DNA of 64,000 bases, taken from positions 1,220,315 through 1,284,314 of the forward strand of contig JAEBUN010000012.1 in NCBI GenBank assembly GCA_023014365.1, read 5' to 3'. The notes under the pieces are model-generated. The model had not been told where the DNA came from and ran no database searches. It saw only the letters and a list, made by a program, of their open reading frames with translations. Each line of letters starts with the position of its first letter. The first letter of the stretch is position 1. Position numbers and translations under genes: made by a program. This document shows, piece by piece, positions 1-12,253 of this stretch. Origin of the DNA: Lepiota brunneoincarnata (lineage: Eukaryota > Basidiomycota > Agaricomycetes > Agaricales > Agaricaceae).

Positions 1-2824
1 CAAGTTGCAAATGGTGATAGCATTGAGGGGAGTAAGATTGTGGACAATGCACACATTGCCATCCTTTTTGGCCACTGTGAACCACTGGTGTTGGTAGGAA
101 CTGTAGGATGATTCATACTCCTGTTTCAACTTTCTGTTTAATGAGGCTGATGACCTTGTCACAAATATCAGGAGGAATCAGCAGTGATTTTTGGGTCCAA
201 GGAACATGCTCAATGACTGGAATCTTCACAGGTGCGAAATAATCCTCTCAAAATCGTCCTTTCTCCACCTCATCCCAAGCCAACCCAGTTTCATTCTTCA
301 CCAACACATCTGCCACCAGTTTTTGTTCCTCTGGCCACAAGAACTCATTTGAGAACAATCCAATTGCATCCATCCACTCCTGAGTCAACCGTTCACCTGG
401 GGAAAATAGTGGTGGGAAAGGGGATAACCCAGGCAGGGACATCAGTGGGTCCTCGGGAAATTGTCGCAAGATCCTGACGTCGCTCAGCATGGTTCCCAGT
501 ACTGGGCAGACCTTGTTGGCAACCTTCTTGTAGGCAAGACAGTGAGCATTGGGATCCCAGGTGAATGACAATTCTAGCACCGCATTGGTAAGTGAATCCT
601 GCCCCCCTCTCATCTCCATCCCCTCTTTCCCTCGTCCTTCCTCTCCAAACACCACCAACCCCCTTTTTACCCTTTCCTCCACCTGTTCCCTTGTAGGCAC
701 CCTCACCCTTTGTTCCCCATCTGCCGGATCTGTCACCTCTACTTCTACACCCCCATCCACTCATTCTACCTTCCCCAGCCTTACACTCTGCTGCCATGGC
801 CTTCCCAACAATAGTCAATATGGTGCTGACTTCACCACAAATGCGTGCGCAAAGGTCTTGATACCCCCCACCTCAATCTCCAGCCACTCGATACAGCCCT
901 CCAAGTCCTCCTTCCCTCCGTTTGCTGTCTGCATGGTCATCCTTCGACCCCAGTTAACCTCTATTCCCAGTTCTTCCCACAAGTCCTTTCAAACCACTAC
1001 AATTTCCGACCCCTCATCCAGCAACCCCATCTCCTGCACCTTCCCCATCAGTGTGACCTTGACTTCCCAAAGTGGTGTTGAGAATTCCAATGGGATCACT
1101 GGTGCAGTTGACAGAGCTGCCCCCACTGTCGGTATCTTCTGTGCACATGTGTTTTCCACCAGTATCTTGCGAAGATCACCACTGATAGTCAATAGATCCT
1201 TCATCAATAGTTTTGGGGCTTCCATATCAAGAACCTGCTGGTAGACCCGCTGCGCTGCCTGGGGGTCCACCATTTTGCACTCAAAGCAATAAGCCTGTTG
1301 CTGGTAAGTGTTTGGTACCTTCTCCTCCTTTCTTCCACCTGTCTCACTCCCTTCTCCACTTTTCCTCCCTGACCCCCTCCTTTCCTGTGCTCTCATGGTC
1401 ACCAATCCATCTGCCTCTCCTTCTGCTATCTCCTCCAGTTCTGCCACAGCACCCCACACAAACCCCTCCTCGTCACCCTCCTGTGCTGAGATGTAGGAAC
1501 TAAATGCTGTTGGAGCCATGAGGTGTGGTGGCAGCTCTCACTGTACTGGTCTAGTTGGTGTAGTTGTCGGTGCCATCCTTGAGGTAAGGGGTCCACCATA
1601 CTTCTCGTCAATTGCCCCCTTAAAGCCTCCAGGGTGTCGTAGAATACGTGAGCCGTCTGTGTGAACATGGTACCCACTGGGGAGGACAACTAGTCATCCA
1701 GCACGCATGTACTCTGGAACAATTGGACACATGCAAATGCGATGATCTCCTTTGCACATGAGGCATGAAGTATCAGGGATGGTTGGAGTAGAGGGAAGAG
1801 CTGGGCTAAATGTGGATCGTGGAGTACTGACAGCAGCTTGTTGATAGGTGCCTGCTGTTCCTGGAGTTGTCCAGTGAGCTGGAGGAGGAATGCATTTGGC
1901 AACCATTGGAGCTACCATGATGAGTCAAACATAAGCATGCATGTAGGCGTTGTCCCAGACATTGAGATCTCGTAGTTTGGCTGTGAGTTCCTCTACTTCT
2001 CCCATCTCCTTCGGCTTCTCCTCTTCAAACCTCACCCTCCTCATCCTCACTTCCTCTCTCTCCTTTCCCCTCCCTTTACGTACTCGTGGCCTCTCGTCTT
2101 CATCCTCACTTGATCCTTCTGTCATTCCACCCTCATCTTCACTGCTCTCTCCCCTTCTTGCCTTCCGTCCTCCAACCTTTTGCCTCCTCTTTTTCAATGC
2201 ATAATCCACCTTGTCCCCATCTTCATCTTCATCCACAGTTCCTCTTGCATACACCAATCATCCCACTGCCAAGGCTTTGTTCATTTTGGGGATCTTTGAC
2301 CAGTCCATTGTACAATCATCAACCAGGAGTTGACTGCAGATAGTTATACAAGCCTTTGAAGGTAAGCCTTTCCAAAAGTACCTGTCATGTTCTCCTTCAT
2401 TGAGTTTCTTTTTGTCAAGTAGGTGTGCTGCAGTTGGTCAGAACTTTCAGTAATATGTGTTGAGATCCTCCACATCCCTAATGTAGCCATCTGCTGAGGC
2501 ATCAATGAGTTTGAGAAGCTGACTGATAGAATATTTCTCATCAGGGGATGTCATGGCATACGACTCAAGGATCTCTTTCTTCATCACATCCCAATCCTGC
2601 TCATACCCTTCCAAACTCCTCCAATATTCCTTTGTCTCCGCATCTGTGTACCGCACCACCATCTGTGTCTTCTCTGCCTTATCCAATCCACATGCTGCTG
2701 CCTGCACCTCAAACTCCTTCAAAAACTCCTGCAGTTCCTCTGGGTACCTCGAATCAAAGTCTGGAGCTTGTCTACTTCCTGGAGCTGGCATCCCTGGCAT
2801 CCCCTTTATTACTGGTGTCATCAT
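1..2824 (-). pseudogene. gag-pol polyprotein remnant (gypsy)
   Basis: One reading frame runs through the whole stretch and is interrupted by several in-frame TGA codons. 2447-2824 encodes a retrotransposon gag domain (FLKEFEVQAAACGL, then an EKYSISQLLKLIDAS segment). About 1925-2257 is a charged Glu/Arg linker. 1694-1918 holds a zinc knuckle (CLMCKGDHRICMCP, CX2CX3HX4C-like). 989-1519 is the spacer and start of the protease region. 248-988 is the connector, and 1-247 is the N-terminal RT segment, ending at the window edge. Gag would package the element RNA and pol would copy and integrate it. With the interruptions it cannot give an intact polyprotein. The interrupting codons look like CGA or TGG changed to TGA. 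Confidence 0.8.
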
Positions 2825-3095
2825 ATTTGGTGCGATATAATGGCTGAGTAACTCTCTTCATGAATGTCCGCGTAATGTCTCGTTATCTATGGTGGCATCG
2901 TATTGCTCTCATTCTATCAATGCATTCGTCGTTATGCCTGCTAGCCTGGGTATTCTCGACAGAGGTGGCTGACTCCTCGAATAGGTGTTCACTCAGGTTG
3001 TAAGGATGTCGTCTGTTATGATGAAGTAGGAAAGAGCTCAGGCTGAAGAGTTGAGAGTCAGAATGACCACAACCCCTCATGGTGGGCTCCAATTA

Positions 3096-3496
3096 TGTGA
3101 GGTGAAGGGTGTGAGTTTGAAGGGGTAGTAGTCAACAATAGGAGATTTGAATATGAGTTTTTTTTAGTGAGCAAACTTCGAGATGAACAAAGGGTAAATT
3201 CGATGGTTAACTATGCAAGTACAAGCCAATTATATAGCTATGAGAGGCGCCTAAGCACCGGATGAGCAAGAAATAATGAAAGACCTATTCTACAGTCTAA
3301 GCTAAGTCCAATCTGTGAGACCCGTCAAGGCGGCAGTCTTATTGACTGGGTCTGTGTCTAAGCAAGATGAAAGGAATAACTAACTACGAGTCCAAGAGCA
3401 TGTTTTATAAGTCCAAGCACGTGTTCTGTGCTGCCATGTCACCGTCGCCAAGTCACTGTGGGTCCATGCTCAGGTAGCCACAGTGCTACCCCCACA
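3096..3496 (-). repeat. 5' LTR of the gypsy element
   Basis: On the minus strand the segment starts TGTGGGGGTAGCAC and ends CACCTCACA, so it has the TG...CA ends expected of an LTR. It is followed directly by a sequence that can serve as primer-binding site. It lies about 270 bp upstream of the first gag codon. The partner 3' LTR is outside the window, so the boundaries could not be checked by comparison. Confidence 0.65.
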
Positions 3497-3787
3497 TATA
3501 TAAGTAATTAGTTGTTATGTACACCCATCCCTTGGGGATGTCAATTAGTGGACACCAAGTTTCATGCCTCGTGTCCATTTTGACAGGATGGGACCTTAGA
3601 CTAGCCAAATCCTATTATGTGAAGGGGAGTTACATACGAAGAACCTTTACACTTGACCAAATCAGTGGGCTTATCAAATCACACTATTATTAACAACATG
3701 TGAATACATCAGTGATTGTTGATCAACTTGAGCTAGTGACTAGTGATCAGTGTGTCACTGATACTATTGACTCTACTCAGTTCAACA
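3497..3787 (-). repeat. possible fragment of a second LTR
   Basis: Directly outside the gypsy LTR, the minus strand begins at 3787 with TGTTGAACTGAGTAG, a start resembling Ty1/copia LTRs. The stretch is AT-rich with short repeated words (CACTGAT, GACTAGTGATCA) and no coding potential. It may be a solo or partial LTR into which the gypsy element inserted. No second boundary or target-site duplication can be seen, so this is tentative. Confidence 0.3.
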
Positions 3788-5339
3788 CACTTATGTTGTC
3801 ATATGGCATTCTAGACAACCTCTCACATTAGATTCTCCTATCGGGTATTCCCATATGTTAACACGGTAGTCCGTTTCCTCTCCCCATTTTGCCTCTCCCA
3901 TCCGAAGCAGTCCAAGGACAGCCCTCTCCACTCTTGCATTTTCCGGCAAAGGCTGGTTCCCCCGCCCCCCCGACGTTCTCCCTCGGCTGTCTCTTGGTTT
4001 CGATACCCCCCCATAGCTCTTCTGCGTCGTGGATGTTTTCGCTTGTAGTAATCCCCCCATTCTGTTGGTTGATACTGCTTTGTCCCCTGGATTTTCAAAG
4101 AAACGCCGACATGCGTGCTCAGGCTCATGTGATGGCCCTGGAGTGGATGATGCTGTCGATCGTTTTTTTTCCTGCTGTTGTTATTAATGAACAAATCCAC
4201 GAGGTTTGATCAGTCATACCTTGGATCTCTTTGGTGGCATTATTAACGTCTGTTGGCTAATCCCCGTACTGATTCGCCGCAGAATGGTTATGTTATGGAT
4301 GGGATCTTGGAGGAGGCAAGAGAGTGCTAGGGCTTTTTGTCTTTGTGGTCCCTCTATTTCAATTTATATACCATTGAACCACGTGCCTGGCCAGACTCAT
4401 AACTCCATTAAATGCTCAGACATATGGAACTATGCAACCGGGTGCGACCTAAAATGATTTGGAAGCTTCAATTGCCACCACAAATAGGGACATACTTGTG
4501 TGCTGGTTGTCGTCGATAGGTGGGCACAGAAGCTGGCCCCCGACCTAATTCGGTGCATTTTGCGTACCTGGCTCAGGTTATTTGTGTGTCCAAGTGCTCA
4601 ATTTGCTCACGTGTATCCAATATCCAGCTCACGAGAGTCTACAGGATTGAAGTTTCCGAGGCGTGGGGTGAGGGACTTATCAAAACACATCGGGCACGGA
4701 GTGCTATCGCAGAAAGGTTACAGTCGATCGCACGGCACCGGACACCCTTACAAGCTACAGTGGAATGGGCCCAGTGGTGGCTGAACGACCAAATTAAGCC
4801 GACACTACTCGTTCCGCCAGCCGCTATTTGACATAGCCAAACCCCAACAATTCGCAGTCATTGCGAAACAATAGGCAATTGGCCTTGAATTAACAGACAT
4901 AACTGGCTGGAATCTCGCCGTCCTGGGATGTCTCATTTGACAGAGTCCCCCGCCGGTTACCAGGAGCCTGCGGGTTATAGTTGCCAACACGCTCACCAAT
5001 ACAGGTAGGCAGTAAATAGTCAGTCATTAATCGCTTGATGGGCAGTACGGCGACTACGGCACCCATGCCCATGACATTCCGCTGCTTACTTGGGTTTGCT
5101 ACACCCACTAACGAATTTTTCTAGGCTGTCGCAAATAATGGCAACGGAATGATTAGCAGGCGGATCAAGGTGCGCGAGTGGATATCGCTGGTTTTTGATC
5201 AATCTACGCACACACTCTTATAAATATACACGAGCAAATGATTACTGCCGCAGATTTCAAACAAAACATACGGCCCAAGGAGCAGTCTGACGGTGAGGGC
5301 ACATGAGAATGCTTGGGGGTATGCGAAACAGTCCCCTTT
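3788..5339. other. no recognisable gene
   Basis: Only short overlapping ORFs of up to about 120 codons occur on both strands, and none shows a domain I recognise. The DNA may hold decayed coding sequence, for instance 4520-4831 on the plus strand and 4890-5108 on the minus strand, but nothing supports a product. Confidence 0.4.
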
Positions 5340-6345
5340 TTAGCTAGCACCAAGCCGCCGTCCAGAGCCCCAATTGTATCCACTGGACGACCCGGACGCG
5401 GCTCCCCTTGGTGGGACAACATGCACGCCTCCAGCATCCATTTGGGCACCCGGACCGCCGGTACTCGTCCGTGGTCGCCTGCTGCCTTCGCCAAACACGT
5501 TTCTCAGCCAAGACGGTGCGCTGGCATAATTGATCAGACGGCCAGTTGTTCCAAGCGACGTCCCCCACACAGCCCACAACCAAGCATGTCCCGCTACTGC
5601 TCCAGCAAGGGCCATTGCCCCAGCCCCCGGCCCGCCCGAGAGGAGGTCTATACCGATAAGAATGTACGGAAAATACTGAACCGGAATTGTAATGAGACCA
5701 AAAAGTGACGTCTGGGTCCCTGGTGGTGCGAGGGAGGACGAAAGGTAGACGAGCGCGATGAGAAACGGCCTTTCAAAAATAACGGCGTGGAGGAGACGGG
5801 TCAAGCCCTGCGTTGTGCTTGTCAGATTGAAGTATGTATTGGGACCATGAACCCGACTCACAATGATAGAGGTGCCAACGAAGACAAGTTGCCAGGTAAA
5901 ATCAGCTGAGCGACCGGCATATGGTCCTGATTCAAGGTCATTCGCAGCCCGGCTAAGAAATGGTGAATGATTACGCCGGAGGAGTGGACCCAAGAAAATG
6001 ACGCACTAGAGCATGATAAGCTCAAAGATGTAGCTCAACCCTGGAGCTTTGGGACGAGGTCAACCCAGGAAATCCGCCATCGCCAAAAGCGTATTACTTA
6101 CGCCCTAAAAAGAAACTGGTGTAGAGTCTCCAAAGCTAAAGGCATAATTCAGTCCAGGCAACGAAAAGGGCGCCCCAAGGGGACCCACTTACCTGGAGTT
6201 TTTTGAGTACCAGCTCCCCCCACAACGGGATCCAGTATCCAGAGAGGAGGTTCATGCGAACACCCAGTGTCACTCCTAGAGAGGAGGCTACCAGGTACCG
6301 GGTGACCGGCGGTATTTTTCGAATTTCCGCAGAGAACTGGTTCAT
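5340..6345 (-). CDS. derlin family protein (ER-associated degradation)
   Basis: A rhomboid-like pseudoprotease of the Der1/derlin family, a polytopic ER membrane protein that helps extract misfolded proteins for degradation. I read five exons: 6193-6345, 6102-6135, 6007-6040, 5862-5952 and 5340-5807, joined in frame to 259 residues, a normal derlin length. The start at 6345 opens with MNQFSAEIRKIPPVTRY, the conserved derlin N-terminus. WRLYTSFFLG and GPYAGRSADF follow, matching the WR and G.ADF signatures, then PYILIGIDLL and GHAWLWAVWG, matching the last transmembrane segments. The tail is Gly/Ser/Arg-rich (about residues 205-259) and lacks the SHP box I would expect in Dfm1-like members. 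Introns have GTAAGT, GTGCGT and GTGAGT donors. No cluster relation to its neighbours is evident. Confidence 0.85.
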
Positions 6346-7804
6346 TTCAAGCTGATGAGAGGATGGGCATTGGAAGATGTAACATATACATGTGTTGTGA
6401 CGTGTTACACAAAAGATCATCTCGTGACTGTGGGAAGTTGGATTGTATCCAACACTTTCGCTCTTGCCCAACTCGAAGAGCCTGCTCATCGTGGTATATA
6501 GCCAGACTTCCATTGAACCGACACTTCCACTGCCAACGAACTTGATATTCTATTGACGACAGATAAACTCTTCGCCCCCTAAGGCCGTTTTTCCCAAAAC
6601 GCGTTCCCTCGGTTATCCCTCGTTATCTTTCCCCACCCGTTTGTCCAGCTAGCAATCCGGCCTGCCAGATCCCAACCCTTATCCTCGCGGAAGATCCCGG
6701 GTACGTCCGTTTTCAATCTTTATCCCAACTCTTCATCTCTTTTTGAGTTTCCGATGATACCGTTGATGAACAACACATACATTGTTGAGATGCTGTTGAG
6801 CATCCGTGAATCATGAGATCCATTCTTACGCTCTGGTACACTTCGTTTCTGCTCTTTGCTAAGAGGAGGGAGGAGGAACCGCTTGGAGAAACGGGTCAAG
6901 AACGGAAAGCTGAGGCACGAAATCGGACTCCTTGTTATCCTCCCTTTCTTTTCAACATTTGTAGACTCTGGCTCATTGGACATTTGATTTTGATAATAGG
7001 TTACCAAGTCATCCAACGATCTCCACTTGGCTCAGACGCATCACGAGATGATCTCCATCATCATGTTACAGATCCTCTCACTCCTTTGACATCTCTACCC
7101 AGAATCCTTGACTGACTCGGCTCTAAAAACGGCGGAGCCCTTGATTTCCACCATCGCGGACACCCACATAAGCAGTATCTGAGCACTTGGGATCAAATAT
7201 AGCCAAATTGGGCACTCTCTGCGCTGTCTCTGGCTCGAGTTCTCCTGCCCCCACCACCTAGTCATTGTATAAGGCTATGTCGAAGGTTCGAGGACACGAG
7301 GATTGATTCATCTCAGCCCCCAGCACTCACCCCGATGATCTGCCCCACCACCTCTCCATTCCAACTGGTGAGACCATGCGGACGAAAGAAAACAAGAACG
7401 AAGGCCACGATGTCAACATCCTATCTACCTCAGCTACATTCCTTATGGACGTTGGCTCAGGGCTCGCTCGGGATTCAATCAAACCTTTTATACGATGACA
7501 CTTCCTGTGTTTGAGTGCCGATCCCTTGCTGGGAACGGGGATAGCGCGCTCGCGGTCTCGACACCCGGCTCATATTTGACTCGCTTTCCTCTCACCTTGT
7601 GCCCTTTTTCGATCCCGCTTGGCTTGCATGGTGACTGCTGAATTTAACAAGCGTCAGACTGGTGCCCAGCATTTGACCCCGCCCATTTAGAAGTGAGTAT
7701 AAGGCAACGAAAAATGTCGTAGTTATCCTCGGCTAATATAGGAATTACATATGGGTATCAAGGGTCGCTCAAACGAGCTCGGAGGACAGGCATAATTGTG
7801 TAAG
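6346..7804. other. intergenic, nothing recognised
   Basis: About 1.46 kb between the derlin gene and the kinase-like gene. ORFs are short, and the plus and minus frames at about 6720-7115 give basic, low-information peptides without a domain. A decayed gene cannot be excluded. Confidence 0.35.
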
Positions 7805-8916
7805 TTAATGAGACCTGCTCTGATGCAATTTAAGTTCTGATTTGATCTCTCCTACTGTAGGCCAGTCCTGAACAGACCGCTGTGCCATTACGTTGTGGAG
7901 TAGTCGCAACAGACCATCACCCATCCCTCCCACCTGCGGCAGATCTCTATGCCCGTACAAGCCGATACGCTGTATCGATTGGAACGCCCATTCGTACATG
8001 GGGAACGGCTCCTCACCGTTCAACACCTCGAGAATAGATAAGCCTCGGCTCACTTGGAGGGCTGGAGATGTATGGGCTTACCGTCCAGATTGTCACCGCC
8101 AAGGCGAAGACATCGTGACGGTCCATGGGAGTGGTAGGTCGCAAACCTGCCTCCATGACCAATTCAACTGATTTGCATGATAACGACGTTGGAAATCTTA
8201 TGCGATATAGAATTTCCTTTGGTACCAAATCCCGGATGACCGATGTATAGATAGCTGCATCCGCCAACAGAGCGTCCCCTTTGTCATCGATCAGGATGTT
8301 GTGCTATCCAAAATACTTGATAAGAGCGGAAGAAATGTTTTGCAAAACAAACTGACGACGTGTAGGTTTCCATGAACGATACCCTTCATATGGAGGTGCT
8401 CCAGGGCATCTGCAACTTGGTGCAACTCGACGAAAGTCAGTATACCCGCAAGGTCAGGTTTGTATCATTACACTGCTCACCCATCTCATCCTTGTTGACT
8501 GAGAGGCACCTACACGGTTGATATGTTCGAGGATGTTCCCGTTCTTGTATTCTGGCATGACCAGTGCCAATGCCAGAGGGTTGATCTCGGGAAGGCCAGG
8601 CTCTCTGACTCGACAGAAACGCATCGGAGCGACATGCGGGTGCTCTTGTGCCAGCTTCCATTTCGGTCCCAGGCTCTTTTCGAGCTATACTCATTTATAA
8701 TGTCAGCCTTGGACTCTGAACAATACTTGGGATGGTACGAACTTTATCCAGGCTGCGATCTGCCAGGGAAATATCCGGTATACGGAGTGTCTTTACTCGT
8801 ATCTTGGAATGTTGTGTCGAGTCGGTTGAAAGGATGTAATGTCGGAAACAGTTGTATAATGTTGTGTCTGTTTCTTCCCTGGGGAGTGTGACGAGCTCCG
8901 GGAGACCAAGCCCCAT
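7805..8916 (-). CDS. kinase-like protein (predicted pseudokinase), copy K1
   Basis: Member of the family of kinase-fold proteins repeated through this window. Five exons join in frame: 8743-8916, 8514-8684, 8357-8425, 8082-8303 and 7805-8026, giving 285 residues. All introns are phase 0. Exon 3 encodes ALEHLHMKGIVHGNLHV, where the catalytic-loop HRD is replaced by HGN. Exon 4 begins HNILIDDKGDALLADAAIY, so the metal-binding DFG position reads ADA. RHDVFALAVTIWTV and EEPF correspond to the DxxxxG/APE-region helices of kinases. Without the catalytic Asp and the DFG Asp the protein is unlikely to phosphorylate; a scaffold or decoy role is inference. The start at 8916 (MGLGLPELVTLP) matches the exon-1 length of the other copies. 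It is the most divergent intact copy. The acceptors of introns 2 and 4 read GAG rather than CAG/TAG. Confidence 0.75.
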
Positions 8917-9802
8917 GATAAGCGCAGGGTAGGCAATCAAATTATGGATGGTTGCGAAAGGTGACTCGAACGGCAGTGATGCACAGGAGCGAGTCATGAT
9001 GGGACTAAAGAATGACTAGGAAAGGTGGGAAACAAAAGGACCTATCTTCCCCCACCTTTTTGAGGGATGTACGCGAGTGACTAGGATCAAGCTTCATCGG
9101 AGGCGAAGTCACGAACCGATTCCCACCGGTGCCCCCTCGAACAGCTCCTACCTAATTCACCCAAGGCTCGATCAATCTGCCGGACGAATAAAAGAATGAC
9201 ACGATAGGGAAAGGCACCAATGTGGAAGCCCACTTCGATGAACAGGTCCGGAGCCTATAGTTCCCCTCTATATGGAGCCTACCTTATCACTGGTGCTAAA
9301 ATGATATCAGAGACACTGCAGCAGCTAAGGCTCTCCTGAGCTTGCAGGGGTGGGTATCCGCAAATACCCAACGCCCAAGCGACATGTTTTGTTCATAGAT
9401 GCGCGCGTCTGAAGGCAATAGGTAGGCCTGAAGGCCCAGGAGGCCAAGAGTAAGTGGTCTGTGCCACCCTTCAGGTCTCAGGCACGGCGGCTGGGGATCG
9501 TTACGATCAGAAATCATCACACCTATTTGTGTTTACCTGCCATCATCTCGCTTCTAGCGGTGGGGTACCATATACAAAAATGGAAGGGAAAATAGCTGTG
9601 CGCGATGCTCTGTTAACACCTTTCTCGGGTGTTGCCCACATAGGAGAAAATTCGATGATATTTACTACCTTTGGGAACACAAGTAATGGGCGCTTGAGCC
9701 TTTAGTTCGACCGTAATCCGTAGCTCGCACAGAGGAAATACGGGTACTTGTTGGATATCCCAGAGCATGAGTGAGAAATGATTCTGGCTCAATTCAATTG
9801 GG
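8917..9802. other. no supported gene
   Basis: Short ORFs on both strands (for example 9296-9520 and 9613-9802, minus) have no recognised motif. The minus frame at 9613-9819 could be a 3' exon of the hypothetical gene just upstream, but no convincing splice junction of normal length joins them. Confidence 0.3.
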
Positions 9803-10162
9803 TTAAGCGACTGTACCAATTACGTACGCGTTTGATATCGCACTGGAGTGATCCGATGACAGTGATAGCTTGCTTCCTGAAAGCATCTCGAACCTTTCCA
9901 CCCGCAGCAGGAGTTGCCTTTGAACCACCAGTTGCTCCGTCGTGATGCTTTGTTCACCTTTTTGCTGCAGCAGGCTGGGCGGTATCGGGGAAACCATTAG
10001 TTCCGACGGGCTTTCCAGCTTTGGCCCGTCCGAATGTTGTTCAGGTTGGTTGTCGACGAAAGTATTGATGTATGGGAATAGTGCACGGACCTGAGTGGAT
10101 TGAATCTTGACGGCATATGGTTTCGTCGGATTCGAGGGTTTGTTAGGGTTCTTGCTGGGCAT
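9803..10162 (-). CDS. hypothetical protein
   Basis: An ORF of about 119 residues starting MPSKNPNKPSNPTKPY. The first third is rich in Lys, Pro and Asn; the middle carries Ser/Pro runs (SPSELMVSPIPPSLLQQ); residues about 80-100 (TTEQLVVQRQLLLRVERFEML) could form a short amphipathic helix or coiled coil. I recognise no family. It lies between the kinase-like gene and the damaged dehydrogenase copy, on the same strand as both. The real gene may have more exons on either side, and the ORF may also be spurious. Confidence 0.3.
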   Translation of the reverse strand: MPSKNPNKPSNPTKPYAVKIQSTQVRALFPYINTFVDNQPEQHSDGPKLESPSELMVSPIPPSLLQQKGEQSITTEQLVVQRQLLLRVERFEMLSGSKLSLSSDHSSAISNAYVIGTVA

Positions 10163-10519
10163 GATCGGCAAACTCCGGGGTTCTCTCAAGGGCGGTGAAC
10201 AGCTTTCGGGTGGTGGTATTACAGCTTTGGGCGGTATTCGCTGACGTGGGGAAAGAAGCGGATACGTAGCAAGATAAGCAAGTCAGGTCGTTATACTCTG
10301 GTCGCTTTCTTATACATGAGCGCGATAAAATACCTCGATAAAGATTAGTGTGCGCTGAATTTGCTGTATGGCGCTCCGAATGGTTATCTAGTACTGAGGA
10401 CACCTTCCAAGGATAATTGACGAGTTCTGGTGCTCGACAACTACAACGGCTATTTTTACCAGCAACAGATTACGCTATTGCGCCATTAATGCCGACGAAT
10501 GATACTTACTGGGCCGGCT

Positions 10520-11646
10520 CACGTCAAATTCAGAAACGGCAATCATTGTTTGACCTATGCATTAGCACAAGACCACAGGCGCAGGCTGGATACTTCACCT
10601 CTGACGAAATGGGCTTCCGGTGATTCCGAGATAAGAAACTTGGCACGCGATATCACCTGGACTGACCCGTTCTTGCGCCTGGTATACGTAAAGCCCGCCA
10701 CCAGGTATATAGTCTTCAGCTACGTGTGTACTGAGGGAAGGCCGGCTTCACACACTTTCTTTAAATACGAGACTGGACCTCTATGCTGCTCATCAAGCGG
10801 ACTTCTGACTGTTAAGAGTTGACATGTGGCAGTCATCCACCTAAATCTGTATCAATGGCACCTGGCGCACACACGTTTACTGTTACGTCGTGTTCATAGA
10901 GCTCTCGCACTGCGATTGATAGCAGCTGTCAGATGTCATAGCAACATGTGAACCCGAGTGCCCACCGCTTGATTGAGTCAGAGACCATACTCCAAACTCT
11001 GAGATGCGATCCTTTGAGGACGCATGGTTTTGTATTATCGAAAAAAACACACACATATGTACCCTTATAGCCGCAAATCGAAGCGGCACCTCCATACACA
11101 GGCAAGGAGTTTTGATTGGTCGCCTCTCACCAATTATTCTTCCCCCAGATTTTTGTTCGATCATCCGACGTCCAGCATATTTATAGCAGAGAACAACTCC
11201 TCGTATTTTGACCGACCACGCCCTATCCCAGACAGACAAGTCCGCTGCATCCCACGATGTGCCACTTTGGGTCCAAGCCCAGATTCCGATAAGTAGTTTT
11301 AGCATACAAGCCATCCACAATAGATTAGAGATCATGGCCAATTCAGGCATTTGCAACCATCTACAGCGTGAACCCGTTGAACGCAAACCGAATTGGATAG
11401 TCTGATGGTGAGAGACCCACCACATCAACTCGACCTAAAGACTCCACGGCCTGTTGTGCCATCCTCCGTCAAAGCAATTGCCTATCCGCCCACATAATTG
11501 ATCTCTTTCACCAAAGAGTTGAGCTGATCATCTTTGCTTGAAAGATCATCAATGGCAACATCCAATCCATCCAAGGCCAAGCGCAAGGCGATAGTTCGGC
11601 CGATGCCTTGAGCTGCGGTGGCTATGATGGCTACGCGTGTGGTCAT
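10520..11646 (-). pseudogene. short-chain dehydrogenase/reductase, decayed copy B
   Basis: Tandem paralogue of the dehydrogenase at 12254-13492, about 2 kb away on the same strand. From 11646 it reads MTTRVAIIATAAQGIGRTIAL, the SDR Rossmann start, but the usual TGxxxGIG glycine motif has become ATAAQGIG. A stop codon follows KEINYVGG, and the region after it, where the paralogue reads DTGRKAVALMEDV, is altered by indels. Further exons remain recognisable (ESLGRVDV; KIRGVVLCYKYAGRRMIEQ, which still contains the YxxxK-like spacing seen in the paralogue). The C-terminus is degenerate: QTMIAV is followed by unrelated sequence instead of DGGATF and stop. This is a pseudogene. Confidence 0.75.
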
Positions 11647-12253
11647 ATTCAGCTTAGTTTATCGGGTATTGGAGAGTGAATTGACTGGGAAAACGATGCT
11701 CAAGGGGCGAAGGTGTGTTGTCGGTGTCCATAGAGTGCTGCCTGTTTGGTAGTCAAATCAAAAGAAGATTGATCGACATGTTTGACAAAAAGCGTTGGGA
11801 GTTAATTTGCCGCTATTCGTAGTGTGAGTCCGTCTTAGCTCAAGGTGCGAGGACTGTCCTCGCCATTATCTAAGCACAGGGGATTATCAATACAAGCCGC
11901 ATCACCGAACACGCTCGATTGATTACCACCCATTCATCTCACATAATGCTCGCAAAGGCTTTCTGAAATCACCTGGGGAATCCTAATGTTACTGAACCGG
12001 CTAAGCGACTGGGCATGCATGGACCTAGCAGCGGAATGAAATTGGTAATTTCGAAACCCAATGTTCACATGAACTAGTTCCTGTCAATTTGTTGTTCATA
12101 CCCGAGTTTTCACCAGGCATGACTAGGACTTCAAAATAAATTGATTGCTTGACCACGATCAACAGCAGAATACTTGTTCAACGGCGGATAAATGGTTGAC
12201 ATTTCGGGGCTGTCACTGCTTGAAAAATCAGCAGGGACATGGTTCCTTCGAAT
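11647..12253. other. intergenic between dehydrogenase copies
   Basis: No ORF of note. The stretch separates the two tandem dehydrogenase copies and presumably holds the promoter of copy B and the 3' end of copy A. Confidence 0.4.

Larger units (their letters stand above)
1..3496 (-). mobile_element. Ty3/gypsy LTR retrotransposon, 5' portion
   Basis: This is the 5' LTR, gag and start of pol of an LTR retrotransposon read on the minus strand. The window begins inside the reverse transcriptase, so the rest of the element lies outside. In order from 3496 downwards are a 401-bp LTR, a short leader with a putative primer-binding site next to the LTR end (minus-strand TGGAGCCCACC), a gag region, a zinc knuckle, a protease-like stretch and the beginning of RT. 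The gag-then-protease-then-RT order and the RT start ('FAPVKIPVIEHVPW') are typical of chromovirus-like gypsy elements in basidiomycetes. The coding frame is broken by several stop codons, so this copy is inactive. Confidence 0.85.

Noticed and set aside
549..1244. Plus-strand ORF of 231 codons
   Set aside because: Antisense to the retrotransposon gag-pol frame, with composition that mirrors it.
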